Positions 24,071 through 34,844 are shown, numbered from the stretch's first letter. The stretch: 64,000 nt of DNA from Rhinopithecus roxellana (GCF_007565055.1 NC_044554.1:55275676-55339675), one strand, 5' to 3'. Numbers and translations: made by a program. Notes: generated by a model from the letters alone, not told the origin.

Positions 24071-24269
24071 GTATCTTGGGGCTCACACTTGAGATTGGAT
24101 TGGGGAAGATACGACTGAAAGTAAGTGGGAGTAGTGAGGGGGCTGTCCCAGTAACTGGGTTCAGATGACATTTGCTTGAATTTTTAGGGATGTGCTAGAT
24201 ATTCATGGATCTTGCTGTTGAAGCACCTAATACACAATATCCCTTCCGAAGACGGGTGCTCTAAACACA

Positions 24270-24375
24270 AAGACCACTGAGCAACCTGGCTTGACTCCTG
24301 GCTTTGCCAGTTTGTACTCGCACGTGTCCAAACCCTTGAGAGGTGCTGTGAAAACGTAGAGGTGGATGAGGGAAG
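24270..24375 (+). mobile_element. MIR-like fragment
   Basis: 'CTGGCTTGACTCCTGGCTTT' followed by 'GCCAGTTTGTACTC' and 'CGTGTCCAAACCCTTGAG' resembles a decayed MIR core. Confidence 0.4.
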
Positions 24376-24379
24376 TGCT

Positions 24380-24939
24380 TATACAGCACTTACCGTATAA
24401 AAAGGAGGGCTTCATACTTGTTAGCTGTTTTTAATTTTTATTACTTTTCCTCGTTGCACACGGAAATGCCTTTACCTTTATCTTACTATAGGGTACAAGG
24501 AGAATTACAGAACATGGGTGTTAGAAGAGGTTTGACCTATCTGTTCATTTTCCTAATTTTAGCAATGAGAAAATAAAGAGAAAGAAAGCAATTTAGATTT
24601 TTGCCAGTCTTAAACTTCTTTGTTCATGGGCACACCACGCCAACCTGAAACTGTTCACTGGTCTGGTTCTCTTAACACCATATACGTGTAGGTTTATAGT
24701 TTGGTTACGAACACCACCTTGTCTTAACCGTAGATCGTTCTTGTGTTTGCCGACAGCAGCGATTTCTTGTGTGGAAACCCCTAATTTGGGAAACAATCTG
24801 TTTTAAACACTGTGTGGCACATCACTCAAACCGCACAGTTTTCGATAATCTTAGAAACAAAAACTGGGGTTGAGGCGGACAGTTAAATTCTGCAGACACC
24901 ACAGGCTTGGATTCGTTTCAGCAGTCGGTCCTAAGTGGT
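24380..24939. other. Repeat-free DGKI upstream flank
   Basis: No mobile element is visible. CpGs become more frequent toward the island (ATACGTG, TTACGAAC, CCGTAGATCG, GCCGACAGC, TTTTCGATAA). Probably distal promoter sequence, inferred only from position and CpG retention. Confidence 0.45.
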
Positions 24940-25680
24940 TTGAAGCCCCTTCTGGGGCCTCTTCTCCTTATCGGAACACCGCAGCGGCGCCAGGCGCTCG
25001 GTTCCTCAGGACTTCTGCCTCCTGGATTTCCTCCGCCTTTCTGCTTCACCGAGGGCCCTGTGATCCGATCCCACCGAATTAACCGCTGTTTAGCGAGCTT
25101 CTGCTGCGCGTAAGGAAGGCGCCGGGCGAGGAGCAAGGCGGAGACGCGGTTCCGGGACGCAGGGTTCCCGGCCCCAGTCCTGAGACCGGAGGTCGGCGCT
25201 TCGACTTGGCACCCGCCGACGAATTCGCTCCAAGGTTCCCACCGGCGGCGCTCCTGCTACCTCCCCCCTCCTCTAAATGCAGCTCCCGCTACCTTCCCGC
25301 GCCCGGGGGCTGCTGCCTGGCCCCAGCTCTGCTCACTGGAGGGCGGCGGTGGCGAGGGTGCTGGCCCAGCGTCCGCAGCCGGGCTCAGGACCAAGGTGGG
25401 CGCCCGCCAGTCCTGGTCCTAGCCTCGCCGTGCAGGACACAGGGCGCGGCCACTCGAGTTCCCCGGACCCTCTCCTTCCTGATGCTCGCTGTCCTTGCCC
25501 TGGCTTCCCCAGCCCGGGGGCTCAGCTTCTCCTCCTCTATCTCCCCCTCCGCCGCAGCCCGTCGCCTCTGTGCAGAGTTCAGGTTCAGCTCGGGATTTCG
25601 CTCGGGATTTAGGAAGGGGCCAGCGGGGCTGGAGGGCGCGGGCCGGCGCGGGAGGGCGCGGGAGGCGGGGAGCGGCGGCC

Positions 25681-25731
25681 TCTGATTGGCCGGGGCGGGG
25701 GAGTGAGCGGAGTTTCCCACAATGCCCCGGT
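25681..25731 (+). promoter_or_regulatory. DGKI: Candidate core motifs: CCAAT (NF-Y), GC box, ZNF143 site
   Basis: An inverted CCAAT box (CTGATTGGCC, 25682-25691) is followed at once by a GC box (CCGGGGCGGGGG). Then TTCCCACAATGCCCCGGT (25714-25731) fits 16 of 18 positions of the ZNF143/STAF consensus YWCCCRNMATSCMYYRCR as I remember it. The last motif lies only 15 bp before the first in-frame ATG, so either the 5' UTR starts further upstream or the main start lies very close by. Motif calls are by eye. Confidence 0.55.
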
Positions 25732-25746
25732 GCGGTGCAGCGGCGG

Positions 25747-26147
25747 ATGGATGCTGCGGGAAGGGGCTGCCATTTGCTGCCCCTGCCAGCGGCGCGCGGA
25801 CCTGCCCGCGCTCCTGCAGCCGCCGCCGCCAGCGCCGCCAGCCCGCCCGGCCTCTGCAGCGGGGCCGCCTGCGCTCCTTCCGCGGCCGCCGGAGTGGGCG
25901 CCATGAACCCCAGCTCCTCGGCGGGAGAGGAGAAGGGGGCGACGGGCGGCAGCAGCAGCAGCGGAAGCGGCGCCGGGAGCTGCTGCCTGGGCGCCGAGGG
26001 CGGCGCGGATCCGCTGGGCTCAGGGGCAGCCGCCGCGGCGGGGGCCGCTGCCCTGGACGAGCCCGCGGCTGCCGGCCAGAAGGAGAAGGACGAGGCGCTG
26101 GAGGAGAAGCTGAGGAACTTAACTTTCCGGAAGCAAGTCTCGTACAG
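25747..26147 (+). CDS. DGKI: DGKI coding exon 1 (diacylglycerol kinase iota, N-terminus), partial
   Basis: First coding exon of the type IV diacylglycerol kinase that phosphorylates diacylglycerol to phosphatidic acid, mainly in neurons. The translation begins MDAAGRGCHLLPLPAARG and continues through Ala/Gly/Ser low complexity to the basic-acidic segment EALEEKLRNLTFRKQVSY. I recognise this as the DGKI N-terminus. It gives 133 full codons plus AG of a split codon. The exon ends at CAG/GTAGGC. It lacks the C1, MARCKS-like, catalytic and ankyrin parts, which lie on later exons outside the window. ATG 25747 has C at -3 and G at +4. An in-frame second Met (codon 53, MNPSSS, ATG at 25903) has G at -3. 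I chose 25747 because the annotated human protein, as I recall it, starts there. An out-of-frame ATG at 25722 precedes it. No frameshift or internal stop is seen. Confidence 0.95.
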
Positions 26148-26153
26148 GTAGGC
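26145..26153 (+). other. DGKI: DGKI exon 1 splice donor
   Basis: CAG/GTAGGC, with GT at 26148-26149 and G at +5. It interrupts a codon after its second base, giving a phase-2 intron. The downstream frame soon leaves recognisable DGKI sequence, supporting the junction. Confidence 0.9.
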
Positions 26154-26397
26154 GCGGGGAGCCGGCAGCCTAGACAGGTGCGCCGCGGCGGGAGACCCAC
26201 TCTTCCCCCAGCAAGGGGCGCTTCCGCGGAGTTGGGCACCTCTCTGTTTCCAAGCTTCTCTTTCCCCCTTTTCCCCTCTCCTCCCGGGGTTGTCTGTCCT
26301 CTCCCCATCCTATCATTCCAGGCTGGAGGGAAGCAACGCCGGCTTTGCCCTGTGGCAGGAGAGAAGCGCTGGGTCCCTAAGGTCAGAACAACAGAAA

Positions 26398-26419
26398 TGT
26401 GTGTGTGTGTGTGTGTGTG

Positions 26420-26482
<63 letters not shown>

Positions 26483-26515
26483 CTGTGAGAGAGAGAGAAG
26501 AGAGAGAGAAAGGGT
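26398..26515 (+). repeat. Compound microsatellite (GT)n-(CT)n-(GA)n
   Basis: (GT)11, then ATT, then a CT run of about 26 units (26424-26476), GTGTGTCTGT, and (GA)n broken by one AAG (26485-26511). The CT and GA arms are complementary, so a hairpin or triplex is possible. In the pre-mRNA it is a long polypyrimidine tract about 275 nt past the exon 1 donor. The protein-like frames over it are translated repeats. Confidence 0.95.
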
Positions 26516-26529
26516 TGCAGACTCAGTGA

Positions 26530-28085
26530 TGCTTAGTTTTCTTAAGTCGTCAAAGTTGCCCCTAAGCAGGTGTCATCTTCAACCACCCTTCCCCCACCTT
26601 CCAGATTTCGCTGGATGAACCTTTGGCACTAACTTGATAGCTGAGATCACTCCGACAGGCAGAAAGGAATAGCACTATACTGAAGAGAAATCCTTATGAA
26701 AGTTGGACCTGCCTCGAAATCCCTCATGAAGGAAGAGTGGGTTTATGTCTGTAGATGCGCCACTGGTTATGGGGGTTCCATGCCTGCGTGCTCCTTGCTT
26801 CTCTCCTGGCTGGAGGAGAGTGTGGGGAGCCCGCTGGCAAGCTAGGGGTGAAGGTGAGAGTGGGGACCATATTTGCACCTAAGGATGAGTGTGGGAGCCC
26901 TTTACACAAGGACAGTGTGGGATCAATGGCCTCTAAATTAGGATAAAAGATAACCCCACGTTGTATTAGAATCCAACAATGAGGAATTAGGATTTATTAA
27001 GGTCTCTCTCCCACCTCCCTTCTGCAGGCAAGAATAAAGATATTGACAGGTCTGGAGAGTTGTTGACACTAACCCTACTGCTTGTTGATGTTAAAGGTCA
27101 AGGTGATATGCAAGCACAGGTTTACAAAGATGTACACTTGCTGGAGCTCAGAGGGTTTCTGGAAAAGGGGTCACTGAAAACATTCTTGTGATCCTACTCT
27201 TTCTGAGTTTGTGTTCCCTTCCCCAAAACCATATAAAGTATTAAATCTGTCACACCATGTGCTGTTATGTAAGCAAACGCAGATGACAGAGGTGTGTGGG
27301 TTTGAGAGGGTGTGTTTTATTTATGGGGGCAGGTGTGTGAATCATTGGGATCCCCACAGACATCGCCTGGCCTGGAGGCCACAGTCACTAGGGCATGTGC
27401 TCTGTGTCTAAGTGTTGACTTCTGATGACTCCTAAAACGCCTTCCTGGTGAGGTTGTTGCTTCTGCGTTCCTCGCATGCGTTTTGTTCGCTGTGCGCTGA
27501 GGGAGTTCCCCACCTGAGTTGTTCTCTTAGTTACTCACACAGATCAGGTCCAAATCGATCTTTCTTTTTATACTTTGGTTTCTAAAAATAGACAGATGAT
27601 GGGGAGGGGGTAGCTCTAGGGATGTATGCTAGGACACTGGCAGTTCTACTTCCTAGTTATGATGGCTTGTCTGGCCCTTGGGGGAACAGGGACTACATTC
27701 AGCCTAATTTAGGAGCAGGGGGTTGGAAGGGGGTGGTGATTACGTGAAGCACAGTGTGGGCTGCTGCTCCTGGCTCATTGGTATTCATCAGAGTCCTCAT
27801 TGGGTAGCAATACAAAGCCAGAGTTTGCAAGGGAAATCATTTCAGCTTGTCTCTTGGCAGGGGTCATTCTCTGAGCCTCCTTTTTCAAAATGTATGTTGT
27901 GTGGGGTTTTGGCTTCCTGTGTTGCGTGCTCACACATGCATATGTAAGTGTGTACACACACAAGCATAGACATGGACACAGATGCAGCATGTTTCTATAG
28001 AAGAATAATAACATTGCGTCTGCTTTACGATCCATACATAGAGGTGGATTCTACTTCATGAACATCATTTCCTTTTAAATAAGGC
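26530..28085. other. Unassigned intron 1 sequence, repeat-poor
   Basis: No Alu, L1 or LTR is visible. GC content is higher than further downstream. May include regulatory sequence near the promoter, but I see no specific motif to report. Confidence 0.4.
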
Positions 28086-28089
28086 TTTA

Positions 28090-28233
28090 CAGTCTCCAAT
28101 TCCTGCATCAGTGTCACCTCAGGTGGCTGGTTAAAAGTGCTTACCACCCTAGACTTACAGAATCAAACTGTCTGTGGGTGGGAATTCTTAACAGGCTCCT
28201 CAGGCGATGTTTATGCAGACTAGTATCTGGGGA
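28090..28233 (+). mobile_element. MER5A-like hAT element
   Basis: 'CAGTGTCACCTCAGGTGGCT', 'ACCCTAGACTTACAGAATCA', 'TGTGGGTGGGAATTCTTAAC' and 'CTCCTCAGGCGATGTTTATG' follow the MER5A/B internal order. Termini decayed. Confidence 0.7.
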
Positions 28234-28834
28234 ATGGCACCCTATTTTGCCCCCAAGACTAAACAATTGATCTTTGAACTCATAAACCCTCCCCAGCCAA
28301 AGCAGGCCAGTCAGTCTCAAAGTCAGAGGAAAAGATGGTGAAAAGGAGATGCTTCCATCTGGAGCATATTTGTCCCTGGGTAACGGGAAAATGTGTCCAT
28401 TTTGATTACTGTTACTTACTTGTTTTGGAGTCATGGTGAGTGGCCTGCCCACTCATCATGGCGGCCATTGGTGCTGGACTCCTGCAGCTGGGCTGGCTGT
28501 TTTACCGTGGGATGGACAAAGGGTGTGTAAAAAATGAGCAGCTTTGTCAGGAGCTGAGGGTGGGCTCCTCAGTGAGGACCACACCACCTCCCTTCTGGGG
28601 GCACCTGAGGACGGTGTCTGGTGGGAGCTTATGAAGAGAAGGCAGGAAGACACACAGAATGGAGTCTGAGTGAAAGGGCTCAGTTAGGGTATGGAGCATG
28701 GCTGCTTGTGTAAGGGGGATCATTTGAGGTGGAGGAGTGGAGATTTGCAGGTAGGCAAAAAATATCTTTTGAAGAACGTGGATATTTTTGGAATGAAACT
28801 TGACAGGCAAAAAGAAGGGGGCTTTGGGAGAGAG
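28234..28834. other. Unassigned intron 1 sequence
   Basis: No recognisable repeat or exon. Frames on both strands are short and unsupported. Confidence 0.4.
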
Positions 28835-28870
28835 GGTGTGTGTGTGTGTGTGTATGTGTGTGTGTGTGTA
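28835..28870. repeat. (GT)n microsatellite
   Basis: GT run interrupted once by AT (TGTATGTG), followed by a G-rich AGGGGGG stretch. Confidence 0.9.
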
Positions 28871-28879
28871 GGGGGGTCT

Positions 28880-29430
28880 CATCTGCTCCTTCTGTTGCTA
28901 AGGAACATATAAGCTAGGGTTTAAAAATAAATGAGGAGTGGGTGGGCATATGCAGTGACTCCTGTCTTTTTAGGAACCAGAGCCCTTTACAAAAAGCCTT
29001 TAAATAACCATTTCTGGAGGCAGATTATTCATTTTGCTTGACTTTTACTTTGTTAAGTAAAATAAACTCCTTTCTGTACTCCTAGATTTCCCCTCATTAT
29101 CTTTTCTTTGTTGGCTTTTTTTGAGAACCATTTTTCCCATGAGAATTTTTTCCTTTATTTCAGAATCTGCACCCCTAGAGCAAATAGTCTCTGTCGACTG
29201 TAAAGCTGAAGGTTTGAAAAGGCAGTGCAAGTGAGCTGGTACTTTTCTTTTAAAATTACTACTTCGTTTTTCTTTGCAAATTATGGTGCTGCAACAGATA
29301 CATATGTGTAAATGCCTATATAATGTGTAGGAACTGTTTTTTTTTTAAACTGCTGTAAGAATTCCCATTTAAGTCAGTAAAATAAAAAGCCTTCAGAAAC
29401 ACATAAGGGAGGGGAAGGAGAAGGTAGCTG
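28880..29430. other. Unassigned intron 1 sequence
   Basis: AT-rich, no gene or family recognised. Confidence 0.4.
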
Positions 29431-29434
29431 AAGT

Positions 29435-29610
29435 TTATTGTCTTCTATGCAACAGGCACTGGGCTAAGCCCAGTGTTGTATATTCTGTCTTAATTAATCT
29501 TTGTGACAGTCCTATGATGTGATTATGACTATTTCCATTTTATTGAAAATGAACTTGAGGCATAGAGCTTGAGCAGGAGGCAGAATTTAAACACAGATGA
29601 CTCCAAAGGA
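29435..29610 (-). mobile_element. MIR element
   Basis: Antisense MIR order: 'CAACAGGCACTGGGCTAAG', 'TTAATTAATCTTTGTGACAG', 'CATTTTATTGAAAATGAAC', 'TTGAGGCATAGAGCTTGAG'. Confidence 0.8.
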
Positions 29611-29748
29611 CTTTCTTTTTAGACCTCATCATGCTGCTTCCCTAAACATTTATTTTAGGTTTGAACTCTCTCTCCATGTATGCATATGTGTATGCATGCA
29701 TGTGTGCAGTGTGAGTTATCTTCCCCCTCATCCCTAATACATGACAGG

Positions 29749-29789
29749 TCATTATTATTATTATATTATTATTATTATAATATATTATT
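29749..29789. repeat. (ATT)n-type microsatellite
   Basis: Imperfect ATT repeat with two TATATT interruptions. Confidence 0.85.
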
Positions 29790-29799
29790 GCATACTTTT

Positions 29800-31525
29800 T
29801 TGGATTGTGGTCTTTTGCCTATATAATTTTAGGGAACTCTTCTACTATCTCAGAAATATAAATGAATATAAATTCATGGTTGCAAATATATTGGTTTTTC
29901 TTCTGAGAACAAAACCACCTCCATGCACCTGCTATGAAGATATTCATGTTAGAGGTTTATATGCCTTTAAAAAAATTTACACAGGGTTGTGTAGGTGAAC
30001 CTAGGTCCAGTGAAGAGCTGGCCCATCGGTACCTCTTTGGGCAGCCCAGAAGGAGGGATGAAGTACAATTTTGCTTGTCAGTAGGTTTGGGCAGACCATT
30101 ACTTATGAGATGTTGATGCCTGTGATTTAGTTTCTCTACTCGTAAGCCATGCTGGTAATACTAAACCTTTCTTAAAGGAAGTTTTTGGTATGAGATAGAA
30201 ATAGGAGCAAGGAGTATTAAATGCCTTAGTTTGGGCAACCATGGAAAAAAATGATCTATTATTCTTTATAGGTTGATGATTAGAATGTAGTATTTTTGTT
30301 TTGTGTTTTGTCCCACAAAGTAAGGTTATGTTATTACAAGAAAGATATCTGAGGAGTTGGAAGCCACGTGGGATAAAATGGATATTGTTCTTCCTTGCTT
30401 TGTAATCAATAGCGTACAGGGGAACTTCTCTTCTCCTGAATATCAGTATGTAGCGTCCTCTTTTGTAAATCCATTTTACTTTGTTTTTATCTGTGCTTTG
30501 CACATCTGTTAGATTTTTAAAGACTTTAGGATCAGATTAAAATCTTGGTTCTAATTTAATTCCTTTCTCAGTAATTACGCACTGACTGTTACTTCCTCAG
30601 TTAGGATACACACTGGGGAAGATTTCAATTCAACCACTGTCCAGAGTACTATTCTGCTCTAAGTGATCTTTTAGAGGCTTGATTTTTACCTGGGAGATTG
30701 ACACTATTGGGTCCTGTGGAATCCGGGGATAGGGAAGTTGAAGAGAGGTCTTTGCTGGTGTTCAGTTCTGGTGTGGCAACAAACAACAGCATTGCCTCAT
30801 GGGGCCAAGTTAAATTAGACTAGAGCTAGCTCTTTCCAAAACTGCACTTTCTAATCTGAGTAAATGAGGGTTCCCAGTGAGAGCCCAGGCTATCTACACC
30901 CTGTATGTTCGTCTGGCCTGGGATCTGAGAACATGTTCCCTCCACAACCTCAAGTTTTCCTTGAAGCTGAGTACCTTGAAGTGAGACCAGAAGCATCTGG
31001 AAGATTGTTGCATACACGTTGGGCTGTGACATTTGCTTTCTTCCATGGGTATGCGTTGGTAACACTGATCCTGTGGAGACCAATTGTTTTTCCTGAGGCC
31101 CTGTAACTGTAGTTTTGGGACAGTAGTTACTGCAAATAAATGATGGCATGTGAGCTTTTCTTACAGTGGATAACTTTGAAAGAAAGGTCAGAAGTAAAAT
31201 GAAATCTAAGCCATAAACCTTTTTTTCATTAAAATTTAATTTGCTCAAAATGCCTATAAAAATGGGCTAATTCTAATTGTTGGAACTGATTGAAACCTAT
31301 TTCAAGGCACAACAAACAATGCAGATAATTGGAGAAATAAAAATACCAAGCTAAGTCTGTTTGCCCATAATGCTTCCACAACTCATTGCTGGCTTGTTCA
31401 CCAGGAAAATTCCTCGATTGGTATAAGCTCAAAAGCATCCACTTGGGGTGATAGGTGGCTGGTCTTCCCCTGTCCTCACGTGGCACTTTCAAATAGCTTT
31501 GTTAGGACTGAAGTGTCATTTTCTG
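29800..31525. other. Unassigned intron 1 sequence
   Basis: The minus-strand frames at 30099-30503 and 30826-31248 (134 and 140 codons) have no domain signature or exon context. Treated as chance frames. Confidence 0.4.
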
Positions 31526-31529
31526 GTCT

Positions 31530-31715
31530 GGGACTTAGACTAGGGTTTGAACTTGGCATCTTTCTGCTAATCTCAGACAAGCTATGTAACTCCTTTGAGG
31601 CTCAGCCAATGTATTTCTAAAATGAGATAATAGTAATACCTAACTTACAGGTTTGTTAGGAAGATTAAATGAGTTACTTTATTTAAAGGACATGGCATAG
31701 TGCCCTGCACAGAAT
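31530..31715 (+). mobile_element. MIR element
   Basis: 'GGGTTTGAACTTGGCATCTT', 'GACAAGCTATGTAACTCCTT', 'AAAATGAGATAATAGTAATA', 'CTAACTTACAGGTTTGTTAG' follow the MIR core. Confidence 0.85.
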
Positions 31716-31734
31716 TAACTTGTGTACTTATTAC

Positions 31735-31860
31735 CATTCCCCAAACTAAGTCGTTAGCTCCTTTGAAGACAGAACTTGCACCTGATCATTTGAATCGATG
31801 ACTCGGATTTTTCTTGCTCAGTAGGTGTTGGATAAGTATTTATTGAATAAAGACATTTCA
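31735..31860 (+). mobile_element. L2 3' end
   Basis: 'GTTAGCTCCTTTGAAGACAG' to 'GTATTTATTGAATAAAGACA' is the L2 tail order. Confidence 0.65.
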
Positions 31861-31869
31861 TTGGCATTT

Positions 31870-33000
31870 TAAAATAAATTATTACTGTTATTCATTCTTG
31901 GTTCATCTCAATTGCGAGTTTCTTTTCTACAAAGAAACCTCTGCCTTTTTCTTATTTACACTTTGTCCAGCAGCTAAGGACTGTCTTTCTGTTTACAGCT
32001 TCCTGTTTGCGTACCTGCATCAGCCATTTAGCCAGCTGTTGGAGGCTGGAGAGGGGTGGCAGAAACTCTTACTTAACCAGCTATTTGCAGCTTGTCAAAG
32101 AAAAGGCCTTAATTTGCCTTCTGAGTAGCACTAATTAGCTCTCCGGTTCTCTTTCTGTCTGTCTCATCCCTTTCCAAGGGGCAGCATTGATTTTCTCCTC
32201 AGGGAAATTTCTGTTGACTTTTCCTTCAACAGATTCAAGTGATTAAAACGTAAAAATGCAGAAAAGGGCTACCCAGCATTCCTGGAGTCCTGACCATTGT
32301 CCAGCCAGCCGCAGGTCACTCCAGCCACCTCTGTTCTACATTACTTCACTCCCTCTTTCCTTCCAACTCATCTGATTGACTTTGGTGAAGAAGTTATTTT
32401 AGGAAGAGTGCATTCGTCTGCTTAGTGACTCTAAGCTTTTGCTTTGTTTTTAACCCACTTAATAAAATTTTTGGAAAATCACCAGCTACTTTTTATTCAT
32501 GTACCATACAGAGCACTTGAAGAATGGCTCACGAATGTCCTGACTCCCATAGTGTTTAGGGAGAGGCGGTATGAGCACTGCTTGGGTTACTTTAGAGAAA
32601 ATTTAATCATCTTGTGTGTGCCTATTAGCTGAAGGAGGGGGCTGTGATTGGGTAGAGGTGGGAAGAAAGGTCTTTGCATATGAATGTTAATGTTCTTTCC
32701 TTCCAGCCCTGAGTTTTGTGAGCCTTTGAAATAAAGCAAACAGCATTTTTTTTTTTTTTTTAAAGGCAACAGCTTTCTAACAGGGGCTTCTGTCATTCTT
32801 GCATCCAACCTGAGTTTTGCTGAAATGGAAATTTGCCTTTAGTTTTCCAGACTCATAAATAATGTTCTGGTAAAAGAACCAATTCTGGTTTAAGCTGTAA
32901 TATTTATAGCCTGGCTTTTGTTAGATGTTGGGAACAACATTCAAAACAGTAATATTTAAACCACAATTAAATTTCATTGTTCTTACCTTTCAATTTCTTG
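31870..33000. other. Unassigned intron 1 sequence
   Basis: Includes a 17-T run at 32746-32762. No gene or repeat family identified. Confidence 0.4.
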
Positions 33001-33004
33001 AGAG

Positions 33005-33200
33005 GTAGAGGATAGTAGTGGTGAAGAACCCTGCCACGTGGGTCTAAAGCTCCACCTCTGCCTGCTGTGTGCCTGCACAAGTTACTTAACCTCTCTGTGC
33101 CTTAATTTCCCCATCTACAAAGTGGTAATGATAGTGGTACTCATCCTGTAGAATTATCCGACATTTAAATGAGTCACAAAGTACATGCTATATGTGTGTT
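33005..33200 (+). mobile_element. MIR element
   Basis: 'CACAAGTTACTTAACCTCTC', 'TGCCTTAATTTCCCCATCTA' and 'CAAAGTGGTAATGATAGTGG' are well-preserved MIR core. Confidence 0.9.
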
Positions 33201-33209
33201 TGTTAAGGT

Positions 33210-34380
33210 GGTATTATCTATACTTAAGTCCAGTTAAGGAACAGATTTGTGTATTATTCTTCAAAATACAGAACACCAGTCAAATGTCAGCAGCTGGTGA
33301 TAAAATTATTCAGGTAATATGAAAATGAAAGAGACATAGACTTAAGAAATTTAACTGACAGGTTTTGGCATTCTTTAAGATATAGAATATGTAATTTTTA
33401 TTTAGTAACTTATTAAAACACAGTTCATTGTTACTAGGGGATGTGAAAAGGAGAAAGCTGCTTCTTAGTGCTTTGGAAATTGGAGCGGACAGAAGGCAGA
33501 GGTCGGAGGAGACAGGCACAGTCAGTGTGCAGAGGAATCAGGTAGCAGCAACCCGAACTCCCAGCTGGTCATCTGAGAGCAGGAAGCCAGACGTGGAGGG
33601 TTGGGTGAGAGGGGTCTCAGAACTTTGCAGTGTCAGGAATGGATAAGCTGATAAAGACCGAGGTACTAGAAACAGAGTTGTCCCCTGTGATTCTAGGACA
33701 GAGGTTATTTCTCTTCTGGCCTGTCTTGATGGTGTCTGCTTTGTACATGCAGACAATGGCTGGCTGGCATGCCCTGGCAATCATAGAAAGAAGCTTTGCA
33801 GATGCTACCTGCCCTGGATTATTTCAGAAATGGAAGGCGCAGCCTTCTGGGATGTTCCATCAGTTATTTCAACCAGGCCAAACAGCGGAATATATTTCAA
33901 AAGATGTAGATGGTTATTAAATATTTGTTAGACAAGTAAAACTGCTCAGGACTGTGAAATAAATGTTAAGGAGGTGAATTCATTTTTGTTTTCCTTAAAA
34001 AAGGCAAAGATAAGACAGTTGGACTGCTTTTGTGTATCATGTAGTCTTTCAGGAAATAGCCAGAAAATAGATTCCTTGAAAGGACCAAAGTACATTTTTA
34101 AAATGTGTCATTCCTTTGTACATGAGAAAGATGTCAGGCTTGTAGGGAAAAATACATTTTTGCTTTTTTAAAAAAAACTTGAAAGCAATTTGTTGAAAGA
34201 TAAAAAGAGCTTTACATAAGCTTATGTGGAAGCAGTCAGAAAGGGTTCCATGTATCATTTAGAGACAAACTTCTGGAACATTCCTCAGGCTGAAAGGCCT
34301 GAGATCTCATCATTGTCCTAATGGATGTGTGACAGTTTGAGACAATCTCTTTCAGACTGAAAGCATTCTCTTTAAGAGTT
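33210..34380. other. Unassigned intron 1 sequence
   Basis: The overlapping short frames around 33428-33920 lack any domain signature. No repeat recognised. Confidence 0.4.
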
Positions 34381-34390
34381 TTGAAGGAAG

Positions 34391-34670
34391 AGCCTGTAAT
34401 CCCAGCACTTTGGGAGGCTGAGGCGGGCGGATCACAAGGTCAGGGATCGAGACTATCCTGGCCAACATGGTGAAACCTCGTCTTTACTAAAATACAAAAA
34501 AAATTAGCCGGATGTGGTGGCACATGCTTGTAGTCCCAGCTACTCAGGAGACTGAGGCAGGGGAATCGCTTGAACCTGGGAGGCGGAGGTTGCAGCGAGC
34601 TGAGATCAGGCCACTGCACTCCAGCCTGGCAACAGAGTGAGACCCCATCTCAAAAAAAAAAAAAAAAAAA
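34391..34670 (+). mobile_element. 5'-truncated AluS-like element
   Basis: Sense Alu lacking about the first 20 bases; it begins at GCCTGTAATCCCAGCACTTT and ends in an 18-A tail. First Alu downstream of the DGKI promoter, in the same orientation as transcription. Confidence 0.93.
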
Positions 34671-34844
34671 GTTTCTCCCTTTTAAATTGTCCCCCTCTCA
34701 ATGCAAAGACTAAGGTGTGGCATGTTTCTTTTCCTCTGTAATTGAAGCACCGTCCTCAGCATCTGAAGTTACACAGGAAGCTGCCAAGCATGGGCTTCCC
34801 TGACAGCACACAGCCTCGGGACTGCTTGGCTTTCATGGCCGTCT

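Larger units (their letters stand above)
24940..26260. promoter_or_regulatory. DGKI: CpG island over DGKI promoter and exon 1
   Basis: GC content rises abruptly after about 24950 and CpG is dense to about 26250, in contrast with AT-rich flanks. It covers upstream DNA, the probable 5' UTR and all exon 1 coding sequence. Local tandem motifs include GCTCGGGATTT twice at 25588-25610 and GGAGGGCGCGGG twice at 25631-25662. G-runs near 25640-25705 could form quadruplexes. The transcription start cannot be fixed from sequence alone. Confidence 0.9.

Noticed and set aside
24388..24410. TATA-like GTATAAAAAGGAGGG upstream of the CpG island
   Set aside because: It lies next to a MIR-like fragment, 1.3 kb from the coding start, without initiator or exon evidence. 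DGKI has a CpG-island promoter.
25385..26308. A 307-codon open frame on the minus strand across the CpG island
   Set aside because: Arg/Pro/Ala-rich translation typical of the antisense of GC-rich coding DNA. It overlaps the real DGKI exon and has no domain signature or independent promoter evidence.
25722..26618. A 298-codon plus-strand frame beginning at the upstream ATG
   Set aside because: It runs through the splice donor and then through translated GT/CT microsatellite (VCVCVCISLSLSL). Only its start as a possible upstream ORF is kept as a finding.
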